The notes under the pieces are model-generated. The model saw nothing but the letters and a program-made list of their open reading frames with translations. It did not search any database and was not told the DNA's origin. Made by a program: the position numbers and the translations under genes. 64,000 nucleotides of DNA from Melieria omissa (Eukaryota > Arthropoda > Insecta > Diptera > Ulidiidae), in the NCBI GenBank assembly GCA_963971225.1, contig OZ020269.1, forward strand, positions 104,483,986 to 104,547,985, read 5' to 3'. Positions within the stretch are counted from its first letter, which is position 1. Every line of letters begins with the position of its first letter. This document shows positions 44,471-56,937 of the stretch, piece after piece.

Positions 44471-46459
44471 GATGTATTAATTTACAGACAGGGATCCAAA
44501 ACATGTATGTTTTCCATCCTTACATATTTCGGTCTTTAAAGTTCAAAATAGAAATTTTTGTCTTTATAATTTTTAAATTTAGCAAAAGTGACTTAACTTT
44601 AAATAAATCGGTAATTATTGCATTAAAACATCATCAAAAAAGTCGCAACCCAAAATTTTGGATTTTTTAGTGTAAAATTAAAAAAAATCTAAAGCATAAT
44701 CTGTAAGGATTTTCACCTCAATAGTCTAAATGTTATTTAAAAAAATTTTTATTCAGCTCAAAAACAGTTTTTTGCGTTTTCTGAAAAATTAAAAATTTTT
44801 GGTTGTTTGACTCTTGAAGTGGATGTGGCCGTAGAAGGTTAACGCAACATATATAATACTCGTAGATAATACTTAATTACACAAACTGTGGCAAGAAGCA
44901 AATGGCTCAATGTTGCATTATGGCAAACAAGTGCAAGTAGCAAGAGACAAAAAAAATACTATGGGATAATGTAACAAAATGTTTCCGAGCGCAGTTATGC
45001 AGGATGCCAAGTGAACAACAAGAGTGCAACAAGGATGCGTTGAGAATAATGGTAAAGAGCAGAACGCAACTAAAGTATGAAACAAATTGGTTGGTTGATT
45101 CCAAGGTCTGCACTTGTTAACTGACTCTGTTAACAATCTAAAGAAACTAAAGAAACCTGGAAACTGGAAACCTCACTTAAAACATGGCGGTGACTGAGCA
45201 GAGGACAAAAGCCGCCACTCACAACTAAACTCATCTTGCAGCTCATCTCAACTCGTCACGTTACGGCGGCGAGTTTCGATCGAGCGTTGCACGTGCCACA
45301 GAGTGTCGAAAGACAGACCAGCTGCGATGCAATTTGAAAAATTGCGTCTAGACAGCTGGAGGAAGCGCATTAAAAGTGAATGGTGGCAAATGCAGCCAAA
45401 TGCCAGCAGCCACCGTATGTGGCGCTATTACGGAAGGATTAGCGCCTTTTAAGCCGGCCGTGAGCCGCAAGCAGCGCACAACAACGTGTAGACGACGGCG
45501 CAAGAATGTACGCGACCTAATGTTGTACCGACCCCGTCGGTTGTGTAATTTTTCATGAGACGGCGCACTATGCAAATTCACTGCAGCCTGACTGACACAT
45601 ATACGCGTCGCTACACTCGGCAGCCAGCATATTTACGCGAAAGTGTTTTTGCATTTTTAATGAGCAAAAAATAAACCAAAATCCTTAAGGGACAACGAGC
45701 AAAAAACGAAAAAGTGCACTCGGTGAATAATTGCCAGTAATTCGTGTGTAATCCTTGTCTAGTGTCCTTTTGGGCCTGAATGCCTGTCTGCTTGCTATGA
45801 ATGTGTGTGTGTGTGTGGGGCAGCATCCCAACGGGTGGACTTGCCGCCCGCCGTTACTTCTACGTTTAGCCGGAAGCGACGGAAATGGTAGCAACAAACA
45901 AAAAACAACAACAACGGCACAAAGGCAAAGAAAACACTTGTGTCACTTAAACTTGAAAATGATATTATTGTGTTAATTTATGCGCGAAAGCGGCACACCA
46001 GCGGCATTTCCAAGCGTGAGAGACACACACACACACATGTATATAGAAGTCAGTGCTTTATGTGTGCGTGTGTCTGTGGAGGAGTGTCGCTAAAACGTGG
46101 TTTTTGCAACGTTGTGCTGCGACCAATTTCAAGTGGGCAAAGTGCAAAGCCACAAACACATGAAAACCAAGCATTCACACACATATACATGCGCACTAAA
46201 ATATATATAAATATAACTGTATATTTATGTTTGCTAGTGGGCCTAAAAGAGCGAAGAACAGCTTTTTAGAAATTAAATTTTTATAATTAAAAAGTAAACT
46301 CTTTCAAGCAGATTCAGCAACTTTGTGTCGTTTGTGAGTTTCAAAGCCTTTCACGCACATGAAAAATAGTTATATGCAAATAAGTTGTTGTTGTCATAGA
46401 TTACATCCTGCGACAAAAATCAAAAAATTTCAAAATACACGAACAAATCTATATTCTCG
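44471..46459. other. Repeat-poor stretch with a GC-richer island
   Basis: No coding exon is supported. Between about 45180 and 46140 the DNA is GC-richer, with GT and CA tracts, CAACAACAAC and many TGCCAGCAG-like words, as in fly 5' leaders or enhancers. No clear splice donor or promoter. Confidence 0.35.
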
Positions 46460-47175
46460 CAAAACTAGGGATTAAGTGTAGGAAAACTGCGTTTGTAGTT
46501 TTTCTCTCTGACGTGAGGAATTTTTTAAAAGGACTTTAAAATTTCAGGGACATATGTTTTTCAAAAAATTATTTTAAAAATTGAGCGCATTGTAGAAAAC
46601 AATATTGTAGAAAAATAAGAGAAAAATCCTTAAAATCTTACAAAATTTCATGTTTTGGTGCAAAAGGACGAAGAGGTATTGAAAATGTCCTTTTGAAACT
46701 TTATGTTTAAATATCCTTGGAAATTTGTAATAGTTTAAAAAAATATATATATATTTTAAAGAATAATATGACACTACCACATCCTTGAGAGAAGTATTAA
46801 ATTTTTTATATCCTAAACTAAAAAAGTTAGAAGGACGAAATTGGAGGATGTGTTAAAGAGGCTAAAGAGGCTAAAGATATTAAAAAAAAAGCTATTGGAA
46901 ATTTCCAAGGATATTTAAGGATAAAGTTTCAACAGGCCATTTTCAATACCTCTTCGTCCTTTTGCACCAAAGCAATAAATTTTTTAAGATTCTAAGGATT
47001 TTTCTCTTTCATTTGATAGCCATATTGTTATTCTACAATGAGCTCAATTTTTAAAATAATTGTTTGAAATAAACATGTCCTTGAAATTTCAAAGTGCTTT
47101 TAAAATAAATCCTGACTTCAGAGAGAAAAACTAAAAACGCAGTTTAACTACATTTGGCCCCTAGTTTCGAGAGTA
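46460..47175. mobile_element. Long-TIR element of the TCAAATGAAAGAG family
   Basis: The left arm (about 46460-46730) and right arm (about 46890-47175) are inverted copies. Landmarks in order from each outer end are: CAAAACTAGGG / GAAACTAGGGG; TTTTTCTCTCTGA; ATTGAGC; CATTGTAGAA; TGGTGCAAAAGGACGAAGAG; ATCCTTGGAAATTT. It has no coding potential. It is the most complete palindromic copy of the family whose single arms lie at 17.9, 32.7, 37.8 and 44.2 kb. Confidence 0.78.
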
Positions 47176-48560
47176 TATCGACACAGTGTTACAGTAGTTT
47201 TAAAAACCCACAACCCTTTCACACACAAAATAAGCAGACACACCAACCCACCTGCAGCAGCACAGACACAGACCACACATACTCCTACAAACTCAAACTC
47301 AAACGCGTCCAGTAAAAAAATTGAATAATATTCAAAAGGATATTAAAGGATTGTTGCGTTCGAATTTGGCAAAACAAATCACTGCCTTCGACTGCGAATG
47401 GTTTGGTGCAAATATCCAAAGCCATCAGCGCAACTCAATCGTATCGCAGCAATATTGGCGCCAACGGCAAACGGCATCGAGACAAAGCACACTCGCCAAT
47501 TGCCAGTCGGGATGTGAGACCGAAAAGGGGTGGTTTGAAAAAATGTACAACGTTTTTTGGAGTCCAGGCAAAATATTTGAAAGAAGAAGAAGCTTCAGCA
47601 GAATTGAATTTGCTGTTTTGTATTTTGCATAAATTTATGGTTATTGAATTTTTGAATTTAATGCCGACTGGGTGTTGGCAAAGTGTTATTGTGGTAACCG
47701 AATGCGAAGAGTGGCGAGTGCACTTAGAACTGGGATACACCAAGCCATGAAGGCGGCAATCATAATCGAGACAGCTAGAAAGAAAGAAAAGGAGGAAAGC
47801 GTCCAAAAGACACTTCACTTAGTTAGCTAAGTGTTGCCAAAAGCATTGGGCTTTTTTTTTGTTAAAATGTATTTTTTATAAATACTTTTTTTTATTGATT
47901 ACCTGTCAATGTTTTCGGCAACTGATGCCAAAGAGAGAATTTGAGAATTTTTATTTTTGTGTGGAAGTTTAATACATTTAAAGCAACTTGAACCGATTGG
48001 AACATGTTGCAACAAAGAAATTTGTATGGAAAAGTTCCTCATATATAGAATAACTTGTATCGATGAATTCTTCATAGATTCATAGAAGCATGCAACTTGA
48101 GTGTTTACGGCGGTTTATATTTGATACTTTCTATGAAGGCAACGACACAGTTTTGTATTTTTTGAAACGACGAGTGGTAAAAGCTTTTCGGTGTCAGTGA
48201 ACTTAGTGGATTGCAGGTTGGACCATGTTGCCCGTAGAGACAAAATACAACAGTTCTTTAGTTTTCGAATCGATACCCACATGAACCAAAGTTGATAGCT
48301 TGTAGCGTCTTAAAATCGATATCAATTGGACGACAAATACATATAATAAGGACATTCGCATCTTATGTTAAAAAACAACAATGATGCTGAAAGAAAAAGA
48401 AAACTTACGCTGGAAGAAGAATCTTTCGAAAACAACTCGATTACAGGCGTTGACACCAAGTCATAAGTTTGGCACGCGGCTAATTTTTCTGAATGACAGA
48501 AGACGAGTAGCAGAGGGAACGAGTAGTCTTAGCTGTTTACAGACGTCGAAGAAGCATAGC
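47176..48560. other. Repeat-poor stretch
   Basis: No gene is supported. Overlapping open frames of 103-127 aa at 47320-47820 lie on both strands and show no domain. Confidence 0.35.
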
Positions 48561-49015
48561 GAATTAACATTCAGCTGCTACGCTTTCTTGGCCATGTCTT
48601 CCGTATGGACTATGAAGCGAAAAAGGTGTTCGAAGCAGTAGTTGAAGGTCGACGGCAAAGAGGAAGAACGTGACTCCGGTGGATGGATCACCCGATCATC
48701 TCTTGGTCTGATCCACTATGGAAGACGCGTTCAAAAAAGAGGTGCTTGAAGAGTTGAAGGTCGACGGCAAAGAGGAAGAACATGTCTCCGGTGGATGGAT
48801 CACCCGATCACTCCTTGGTCTGATCCACTATGGAAGACGCGTTCAAAAAAGAAGGTCGACGGCAACAAGGAAGAACGTGTCTCTAGATGAATAGATCATC
48901 CGATCATCTCTTGGTCTGATCCACTATAGAAGACGCGTTCAAAAAGAGAGGCGCCTGGAACTTTTGCGGGAGGCCCTATCCCGGTAACGGGTTGTTATGG
49001 CCAGATAAGTAAGTA
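48561..49015 (+). pseudogene. LINE 3' end with internal triplication
   Basis: Starts with TTGGCCATGTCTTCCGTATG (compare the WLGHVCRMD region of the copy at 39695) and ends GGTAACGGGTTGTTATGGCC followed by AGATAAGTAAG. The segment from GAAGGTCGACGGCAAAGAGG to GACGCGTTCAAAAA is repeated three times in tandem (from about 48643, 48757 and 48853), so the reading frame is destroyed. Confidence 0.75.
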
Positions 49016-50540
49016 GATTTGAATTTTTGTGTAGTCTGTATTTTTGGCAAAATAATCAAAGAAATCAAAGAAGATGGAAGAAAGGAAAAATTATGGCAAC
49101 TGTAGCAGTAATGTTATGATTCGACAATGGAAACATCTTTGAGACAAACACAATTCTATATAAAAGGCTCTTAAAAAGTCGTTCGAAATCGACCAATAAA
49201 TGTTGGGCATAATGTAAATTTGATAACGTTAACTCTACCTGTCTTATGTTGTTGGATTAATGAGCTGAAAGATCAATCGTGAAAAGTCAATATGTCCCAA
49301 TATTTCTTCAGTAGTTCGCTTACATCTTCAGCACTTTATACCGTCGAAGAAGAACCAATTGTTTGTAAATTTGTTAAATTTTTAAAAATTTTAACACTAA
49401 CAAAAATATAACTTTTACAAATACTCAGCATTTCTAATGTGGCAAATCACCTAGGGATCAAATTCGACCAAATTCGAGATAAAGATTGGTTGATGGGTTT
49501 CATTTCATAACTTCTGCACTGAAAACTTTGTCTCCAAATCTATAGATCCTTCCAGATTCCACGCAGTGTCTGGCCCGTTGCTTTGGCTCATAGTTATTTA
49601 AAAAAAAGAGGTTCACAAAATCATCATCATCAAATCAGCATCAGTAGCAAGTGGTTCAAATCACCGAAATATCCATTTTGTTTCAAACTTTTTGAGTGGA
49701 AACAAGATATTGAGCTAAAAAGTCCTATACGCTACTCCCCCAAAAAGAAATCCTGTGCATGCCACTGCACCGCATTGATAACGAACGTTTTGCCATTAAA
49801 ATACAAACAAACATGTTTGTATTGTATGAATTTTTAATGCTGTCATCGAAGGAAATACAAATATGAAACAATAAAAGGTAAGTGAGGTCCTTGCATGAAA
49901 TTATCGGCAAGGGACAAACCGACAGGAGCAGCGAAGGCAAAGTACCATAAAAATAAAAATAACAAATCAATACAAAAACAAAACGAGCGTATGTATGTGT
50001 TTGTCTTTGTATGTGGCTGTATGTGGCTGTGTGTGTGTGTGTGGAAAACCCTTGAAGCGTATCAGCGAATATTCTGCTGACAATGCACAACTTGGCCGCG
50101 AGATCGTCTTATTGCAACAGCAGCCAACCAATGACATTTTATGGTCGTATTTATGTATATTAATGTGTGTGTGTTTGTATGTGAAGACATATTCGCCGCT
50201 TATTTGTGACTTCTGGCAACGCCTTCGATATGTGCAAAAGTTGCCGACCACAGCAAATATCGGTTCAACGCGTACATTCGGCTGCATAATATTTATGTCT
50301 TCGAAAAGCCACTTTCAATGAAATGCGCACCAAATAAACGAGAAACCATTGGCGAAAAATTTATTTGTCTGCTACTTTGGCAAAAAAACACATACACACT
50401 GCAACGCACCGAGGCCCAACGAGCTGTTGACATTTTCACAATTGTGTTTGTTTGAGTGTTTTTGTATTTGCGATTTATTTTTTAATTAAATTGTATTTTA
50501 TATTAGATATTATATTTTAAATTAATTTTCTACATATCTA
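49016..50540. other. Non-coding stretch
   Basis: No gene is supported. A donor-like AAAAGGTAAGTGAGG lies at 49873. (GT)n tracts lie at about 50029-50042 and 50165-50175. Confidence 0.3.
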
Positions 50541-51060
50541 AATAAAATAAAATAAAATAAAATAAAATAAAATAAAATAAAATAAAATAAAATGAAATGA
50601 AATGAAATGAAATGAAATGAAATGAAATGAAATGAAATGAAATGAAATGAAATGAAATGAAATGAAATGAAATGAAATAAAATAAAAGAAATTAATTAAA
50701 ATAAAAAAATAAAATAAAATTAACAAAATAAGCAAAAGAAATAAAATAATTAAAATAATTAAAATAAATAAAACAAATAAAATAAAATTAAATAAAATAA
50801 AATAAAATAAAATAAAATAAAATAAAATAAAATAAAATAAAATAAAATAAAATAAAATAAAAGAAATAATATGATATGAACTAAAATAAAATAAAATTAA
50901 CTTAAATTGAATTAACTTTAATAAAATAAAAATAAAATAATTACATAAATAAATAATAAATACAAAAAAAAAGAAATAACATAATAAAAATAAATAAATA
51001 AAATAAAACGAAATAAAATAAAATAAACTAAAAGAAAATAAAATAAAAAAATACATTTAA
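50541..51060. repeat. (AAAAT)n/(GAAAT)n pentanucleotide array
   Basis: AATAA/AAAAT units to about 50592, then a block of about 17 GAAAT units (50593-50680), then AAAAT units again with degenerate spacers. The sharp switch between unit types shows local expansion of a single variant. Confidence 0.93.
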
Positions 51061-52960
51061 AATGTGACTGGAAATTTTAACTTTCAAACAACAAACAAAT
51101 GCAAATTTTAAATTTGGTTCCATAATTCGCAGTAAGAATCAATCTTTACCTCATCATTTGACAGTTCTTCAGACTCCCAAAAAATGAAAACAGGACCTCA
51201 TTGGTCTCCAGGCCGCGAATATGGATGCGAATGTCTATCAAAATTTTTGAAGTGTCTTCATTACAAACTCATAAGGGAACCATTTACCAAAATTTTAATG
51301 ATTCTCCGAATCTAAACGTTTCTGCGGTCCACTTCTCGTCAAATGAGCCATACAAGTGTTCTTTTCGTACCAATATTGAACCTTATGTTTTAAACATTTT
51401 TCCAACGGAATGAAGTAGAAGGTGACAGCTCTGAGTAGTTTTCAAAAGTTTGGCTCGGACACACCAGAACGCCCAACAAAACCTAACGAGCTGAACCACA
51501 CACAATCGCTAGGGATGTATTTGCGCACAGGAACAATAACAACAACAACAACGACAATGACTGGCAACAATAGATTAAATTGTAGAAATATCGAAATTGT
51601 GCGCCCGTTATGAAAGCACCGCCTTCACCTCCTCGTCACTTCCCCCACACATAAACACACACACAAACACAATCACACTTAAACCAATTGAGCTGGCATC
51701 GTCGTGGTTGATAGCTTTTCGCATGCGGACCGCCTAGGCAGATATCTGCAAATGGCGCCATTATGCAAAGTTCTGTTGTGCGGCGACTGCAATTGGCGGC
51801 GACGACGGCGGTTGGGGTGACGACGTGAGCCGAAGGCGACACCAAAAAATTTGTTTTGCACACAAAACTTTCGAATTCAATTTGGCGCAAACACCAGCGT
51901 GCCGTGCGAATGGTTGCTGTGCATGTCTGTGTGTGTGAGTGTGGCCGGCAGCCGGCCAGCGCCTGGCTAAGGGTCAGGGCGGCGTATGCGACAGCAAAAG
52001 TTCTCGACCGGAAGGCCGCTTTGACAGCGACAAAAGGCAACGCCAACTGTTGGCTGCAACCGAAACAACAACAACAACAAAAACCAAACAACTCCAGCGC
52101 TAAGAAACGTCAGTGACACACCGAATCACATACACACACACACGGACACACACTCAGCATGACATCGCACCCAATGACACAGGTCGCACGACAGGATCTT
52201 GAGGATGTGTTGCGCCAGCGGCATACACCGACCGACATGCAATAAAACTTCCATTTCGCAAATACTCTAAAGTCGCGCGTAAAGAAAATCCACAAAGCAT
52301 TATGGCGACGGGGAGAGGAGGTGGAAAAAAATGAAAATCGACTGCACGTCTCGGCGAATATGGATGGAAAGTGGGCGAGGTGGATAATGTCGCCACATAA
52401 AATCAGCAATGAAAAGGAATTTCAAGTACACGTTTCGAAAACCGCTGGTTCGCCTACTTGCGCCGTCGCCAGTCGGCAAATCGAATTGTAATTTTCAAGC
52501 ATATCTGACGCGTCCTGTCGCCTGCAGCGACGTGCTGTGAGTGTGTGCGACGGGCCGAAGAAAAGTGGTGACAGCGCGCATGCAGCGAAGGCAAATCGCC
52601 AATGCTACATACAACGTTGTTGGCTGTTAGAAACAACAACTACAAGAACACACATGAGCGGTGAGTTCCTCGAAAGCTAAGAAAGCTGGAGCCGAAATTC
52701 GCGCAGCGAACGGAAGTAACACACCATTTTCATTATTTATGCCAACATTTCGAGAATTTATAATATCCACCAGGTTGATTTAAGGTTTTTACAACTTGTC
52801 ATTTGTTGTGGTTGACGCGTGGCGCTGCATGGGTCGCTTTGTTTTGCGTTGATAACAACTCTGTGCAACAAAAACAAAATCTAATTTTGTCGCAATGAAA
52901 ATCAGACAATGACATCAAAGTCTCAATCAGATAGAGTAAGATTCAGTGCTAAGTCTTTTT
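51061..52960. other. Repeat-poor stretch with a GC-richer island (51600-52700)
   Basis: No coding exon is supported. The island has CACACACA and GTGTGTGT tracts, CAACAACAAC runs and GGCAACGCCAACTG-like words. It may be regulatory or leader DNA. Confidence 0.35.
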
Positions 52961-52964
52961 GCAT

Positions 52965-53990
52965 GGGTTGTAAAGAGTTAAAATGGGGCAATGTTATATT
53001 CTTGGGTTGAATGATTGGCGAGTATACTCGGAGACCTTAAAAACCTTTTGCGATGGTCTGATGTCGGAGCTAAACGTTTTGGTAGGAAAACAAATCAATC
53101 TATGGACTGTTTTCCATGGACTATGAAGATTCGACTAGGTCATCGGCTAGTACACTCGGAGGTCCTTAGAAAGGGGAAAAGTTATGTTCATAAGTTAGAG
53201 TCATCGGACTTTGTAATGGCCTGATGTCAGAGCTGAATGTTCCAGTGGAGTAAGAAATCGAACTAGACATTTCCATGGACTGTAAAGAGTTAAAAGGTTA
53301 GGTTAGGACATCAGCTTTTTGATGGCCTGATGTCCTCGGCCAGGGTCATCGGACTTTTTAATGGCCTGATGTTAGAGCTGTTTGATCAGTGGAGAAAGAA
53401 ATCAAACTAGACTTCTCCATGAACTGTAAAAAGTTGAAAGATTAGGTCAGGATATGGTTCGAAACACTTAGAGATCCTTAGGTAGGTAGATAGCAGGGAC
53501 TGCGTGCTCACTGAGCATACTCAAGTAACACTATGTGCCGTTTTTTTGTCGCCTCCTCGATTGGATCTTCCCTGCGTGGGAAAAAATACTGGGCCTTAAA
53601 GCCAACCCGCATCGTCCAAATAGGACTTGATGCATTTCAGTCTTAACTGAGACAGATCAGTTAGAGAGCTAATCAGGCTGTTCCCCAAGGAATTTAGTCT
53701 TTTAAAAGCTAAGGCAGGGCAGCCGCAGAGGAAGTGTTCGAGAGATCCTAAGATAAGGACAATATTATGTTCATAGGTTAGGTTAGGTTAGGTTAACAAA
53801 ACTTTGTAAAGGCCTTATTTCAGAGCTAATTGTTCCAGTGTAGAAAGAAATCAAACTAAAGGTTAGGTCAGGATATCAGCTAAAATACTCGGCCATCCTT
53901 AGAAAGGGGGAAATTTTATGTTCTTAGGTTAGGTTGGGTCATTGGTCCTTTGTGATGTCAGAGCTGAATGATGCAGTGGAAAAATAAATA
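52965..53990. repeat. Degenerate minisatellite with GGTTAGGTTAGG tracts
   Basis: Words such as GGCCTGATGTCAGAGCTGAA, GTGGAGWAAGAAATC, CTCGGCCATCCTTAGAAAGG and GTTATGTTCATAGGTTAGG recur four to six times with variable spacing between 52965 and 53990. A LINE fragment interrupts the array at 53481-53745. Confidence 0.65.
53481..53745 (-). mobile_element. 5'-truncated LINE-like insertion in the minisatellite
   Basis: Begins GGTAGGTAGATAGCAGGGAC and ends GGGCAGCCGCAGAGGAAGTG, close to TTCGAG. The array sequence AGAGATCCTTA precedes it and GAGATCCTAAG follows it, a probable target duplication. The word GGCAGCCGCAGAGGAAGTG resembles CAGGCAGTTGCAGAGAAAATG in the LINE fragment at 24.97 kb. Confidence 0.5.
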
Positions 53991-54066
53991 AGTCCAAGCT
54001 TCCATTCAAAACGACTTTGAAATTCTAATTCTTTAAATGCGCTCCTAAGCTGAACATCTTTTCATA

Positions 54067-54457
54067 CGTGGGTGGTCCGATAAGTGCTTAGCCTAGAAAA
54101 AAAACGAAAATTTTGGAAAAGTGGCGGTTTATTTCTCAACGTAGTTTCCTTTCAACACTTGACCCAGCGATGCTCCAACTCCTTTAACCCGTCTGAAAAA
54201 TACGTTTTGTGGAGGCCTCCGTGGCGGCGATAACCTCCTCATTCGACTCCAATGTCTGCCCGGCGAGTGACTTTTTCAAGTTTAGAAACAAAAAGAAGTC
54301 ACACGGGGCCAAATCTGAAGAATACGGTGGATGGAGCAGCTGTTCGTAGCCTAATGTGACTAATTTGGCGAATCACCGACCGTTATTGCTCTTTTTCCAT
54401 TTTGACAGTAGTGGCACCATCGGGCGGTGGGGCTAAGTACTTATCGGACTGCCCACG
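54067..54457 (-). mobile_element. Internally deleted mariner (391 bp) at a TA site
   Basis: The ends CGTGGGTGGTCCGATAAGTG and (minus strand) CGTGGGCAGTCCGATAAGTA are inverted repeats with three mismatches in about 27, flanked by TA. On the minus strand a start MEKEQ is fused to the C-terminal end of a transposase: PPYSSDLAPCDFFLFLNLKK followed by SLAGQTLESNEEVIAATEAS, after which the frame shifts. The third Asp region is kept and the first two are deleted. Confidence 0.82.
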
Positions 54458-54471
54458 TACATAACATTCAT

Positions 54472-54699
54472 ACATATGCAAATCACGTGCTGTTCCACTG
54501 CCCTCGATTTACAGCAGTTCGAGACCGCGTGAATTCTCTTGCGGAAGAGCAGATAGGTCCACAAAATCTTACGACACTGATGACAAGCTCGCAGTCAATA
54601 TGGGATGCGGTGAGCGATGTGGCGGTACATATTCACCACGAGCTCAGGAAATCCGAACAGCCACGTCGCTCTTCCGGCCAAGCAGCTGAAGACCACTGA
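54472..54699 (+). pseudogene. R1-like LINE ORF2 C-terminal fragment
   Basis: The frame reads ANHVLFHCPRFTAVRDRVNS, later SQSIWDAVSDVAVHIHHELR, matching the C-terminal 'H-V-x-F-x-C-P-R-F' Cys/His motif and the final helix of R1/RT-type non-LTR elements. The deleted mariner abuts its left side. Confidence 0.65.
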
Positions 54700-55205
54700 G
54701 TACGTCATAGATGAACGTTTTCCAGTACGGAGACAAACAAACGGGACATAGTGCCGATCGGGAGGTAGGGTTGACAAACTGAACTAACTAAATAAACCAC
54801 CCTTATTTAGCTGACAGATGGGAGGACAAGTAAGTGCAATTTAAGACGAACAGCACGGGATCAGTGACGAAATCCGAGCCTAGCGCTCAAATCCGACCTT
54901 CGACGAAAAACTTGACAGTAGTGTCTGGAGGGGTAACCGGCATCTGACGTGAAGAGGTTTTCTGTGTTAAAGTCTCACACTGATGGGGTTAGGCTTTCGA
55001 TGCTTCTTTTTCTCCTTCACTGGCACGACAGCCCGATTACGAGACTAAGGCCTAGCTACCCGCAACAAACCGTGTTGTGCGGGACCTACCAACCTACCTT
55101 ATGCCGATTCCGAACGGCGAGTTGGGAGCTTTTTCATAGGCAATTTTTGCTGAGAGGACAGCCGCCGAAAAAAAAATTGTTGTTTTTCTTTTTTTTTCGG
55201 TGTTA
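54700..55205. other. Unclassified repeat-like stretch
   Basis: No gene. The sequence GCTGAGAGGACAGCCGCCGA followed by an A/T run (55149-55197) together with the tRNA-like head that follows suggests that part of this is the body of a minus-strand SINE. Confidence 0.4.
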
Positions 55206-55211
55206 ACGTAA

Positions 55212-55278
55212 CGGAGTATTGAGCTCGCGGAGTCTTGACTCGCGGCCCAACGCACTAGCCAGCTGAGCTACGGCGGCT
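55212..55278 (-). repeat. tRNA-derived SINE head 1
   Basis: On the minus strand GCCGCCGTAGCTCAGCTGGC contains a good RNA polymerase III A box (TAGCTCAGCTGG). About 30 bases later GAGTCAAGACTCC is a decayed B box. It does not fold as a full tRNA, so it is a SINE head and not a tRNA gene. Confidence 0.6.
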
Positions 55279-55460
55279 GTTCCCTCTCGTGTCCTCCATC
55301 ACTACGACTTATATGTCATATCTCCCTGCAGGTCTAATTACGCCTTGAATGCACCTTTGGTGAGGTCGCTTTCCGAGTTCAACAAGATCTGTGGTTCTCC
55401 TAACCTCGATCTTTCTATTTCCAGACAAGAATTAGAATCACGTCTGAATTTCTTTTATAT

Positions 55461-56290
55461 AGTGCGTTTCAAAAATAATATAAAACTTACAAAAGAAGGT
55501 ATAGTAATGAATTATATATATTTTCTGAATGGCTGTGCAAACAGTAATAGCTTGGCATCTTTTGTTACAATTTTGGCTTATTTTTGAGTGTTTTCCAAAG
55601 AAACCCCTCTCGAAATAAGTTTTAATGCCAACATGAGCTGTTTTTCTCTAAGCTTTGGCTTTATTAAGGACCAAACATTTTCGATTGTTTTGCATCTGGA
55701 CTTTGAAATTACCAATTTAGTGTTTCCACCCCAAATTTTCTCTATCTCATTTCAGACGATTTTCGACATGTTTTTACCAAATAATTATTTCGACATGGTA
55801 CTTCTATAAGAATGCTCGATTTCAGAAGCCTGCATCGGATAGTGGTCGTTGATACTTCGACTCTCTTCTACGACAATGTTTCCTTCACTTGCTTCAGGCT
55901 AAGAGTTGGAGTGCTATCAAACATCCGAACTATTGCCTTATCAGCTTTGTTCTGAATGGTTCTCTTCCTCGTCGTCGCCATTTCCGAACTCTTTAAATCG
56001 ACTGACCCACTTCCTCACAAATGAAACTGATGTTTTTGTGTATTTTGCGACTTGTGGAGGATTCATTTTTAAACCATTTGGATGGTTTACCAAAAACACT
56101 ACTTTGAAACGTTTTTTAAATATAGCACTTATTTTTAATTCTTTATATTTCCGCGAAAACTTGTGCCCAACTAAGAAAACAGAAACACACGCGAAAACGG
56201 TATTTAAATATAGAAGATGATCTGATATTAAAACCATGGCAAACTTCTACAATTAAAAAGATATAGCCAACACTAATTTTTGAAACGCAT
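55461..56290 (-). pseudogene. Tc1-like transposon relic
   Basis: The ends AGTGCGTTTCAAAAATAAT and (minus strand) ATGCGTTTCAAAAATTAGT are inverted repeats. Near the 5' end the minus strand encodes RFKVVFLVNHPNGLKMNPPQ, then VAKYTKTSVSFVRKWVSRFK, which fits the first helix-turn-helix of Tc1-type transposases. Downstream frames are broken by many stops, and no intact catalytic motif is left. About 830 bp, half the normal length. Confidence 0.62.
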
Positions 56291-56937
56291 TGTAAATAAC
56301 GTTATTCTCATTGCACTATTTGCTTTAGAGTAAGTTAAATGTAACAGCTATCAAACATTAAAAGTTAGAGTCATAACGTTGACAAAAGTACTTCAAAACT
56401 AAGTCCTTTCTAACTAAATCGAAATGAATTTCGTGCCCGGTGGCGGACAAAGCTTATATGCCGCCGAGGGAAATCCCCAGTGCCGCCTCTAATTTTTTTT
56501 TTTAATTTTTACGAAAATTATTAACCACATGTTTATGATTAAAATCACATATGGTACTATGTAGTAGCAGAAAGAAAGAAGTTGATAGAATAAAAAATAT
56601 AATTGTTTCTTTAAAGACTAACGTAGAGAAAGTTATATATGTACCTATATGTATTTTAAAATATCTGTTATATATATGTAATTTTTTTCACATAAAAAAA
56701 TTTTGCCGCTACTACCAATATGTCGCCCTAGGTATTTGCCGCATAAGCCTCGTGCCTTGACCGCCGCCGTTAGTGCCAACCCAACCCAAACCCACCCAAC
56801 TTGATATGATTTGAAACCCACTGCTTTTTGCCGTTTCTGAACCAACTAATGAACTGATTTTTTACTTTTTTACTGAACTAAGTTTTTACTTTGAAGTTTA
56901 CCGAATAGTAAAAAGATTTTTTTTCTTATATTTGATT

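Noticed and set aside
47321..47818. Frames of 103-127 aa on both strands
   Set aside because: They overlap each other, show no domain, and lie in repeat-poor DNA without splice or promoter support.
48643..48960. Possible CRISPR-like direct repeats
   Set aside because: The repeats are contiguous copies of a LINE end without spacers of constant length, in a eukaryotic context.
53760..53830. GGTTAGGTTAGG tract as interstitial telomere repeat
   Set aside because: GGTTA words are common in fly LINE tails and minisatellites, and dipterans of this kind lack TTAGG telomeres; the tract is short and part of the surrounding array.
55212..55278. Possible tRNA gene
   Set aside because: Only the A box is good; B box and cloverleaf pairing are broken, so it is a SINE head.
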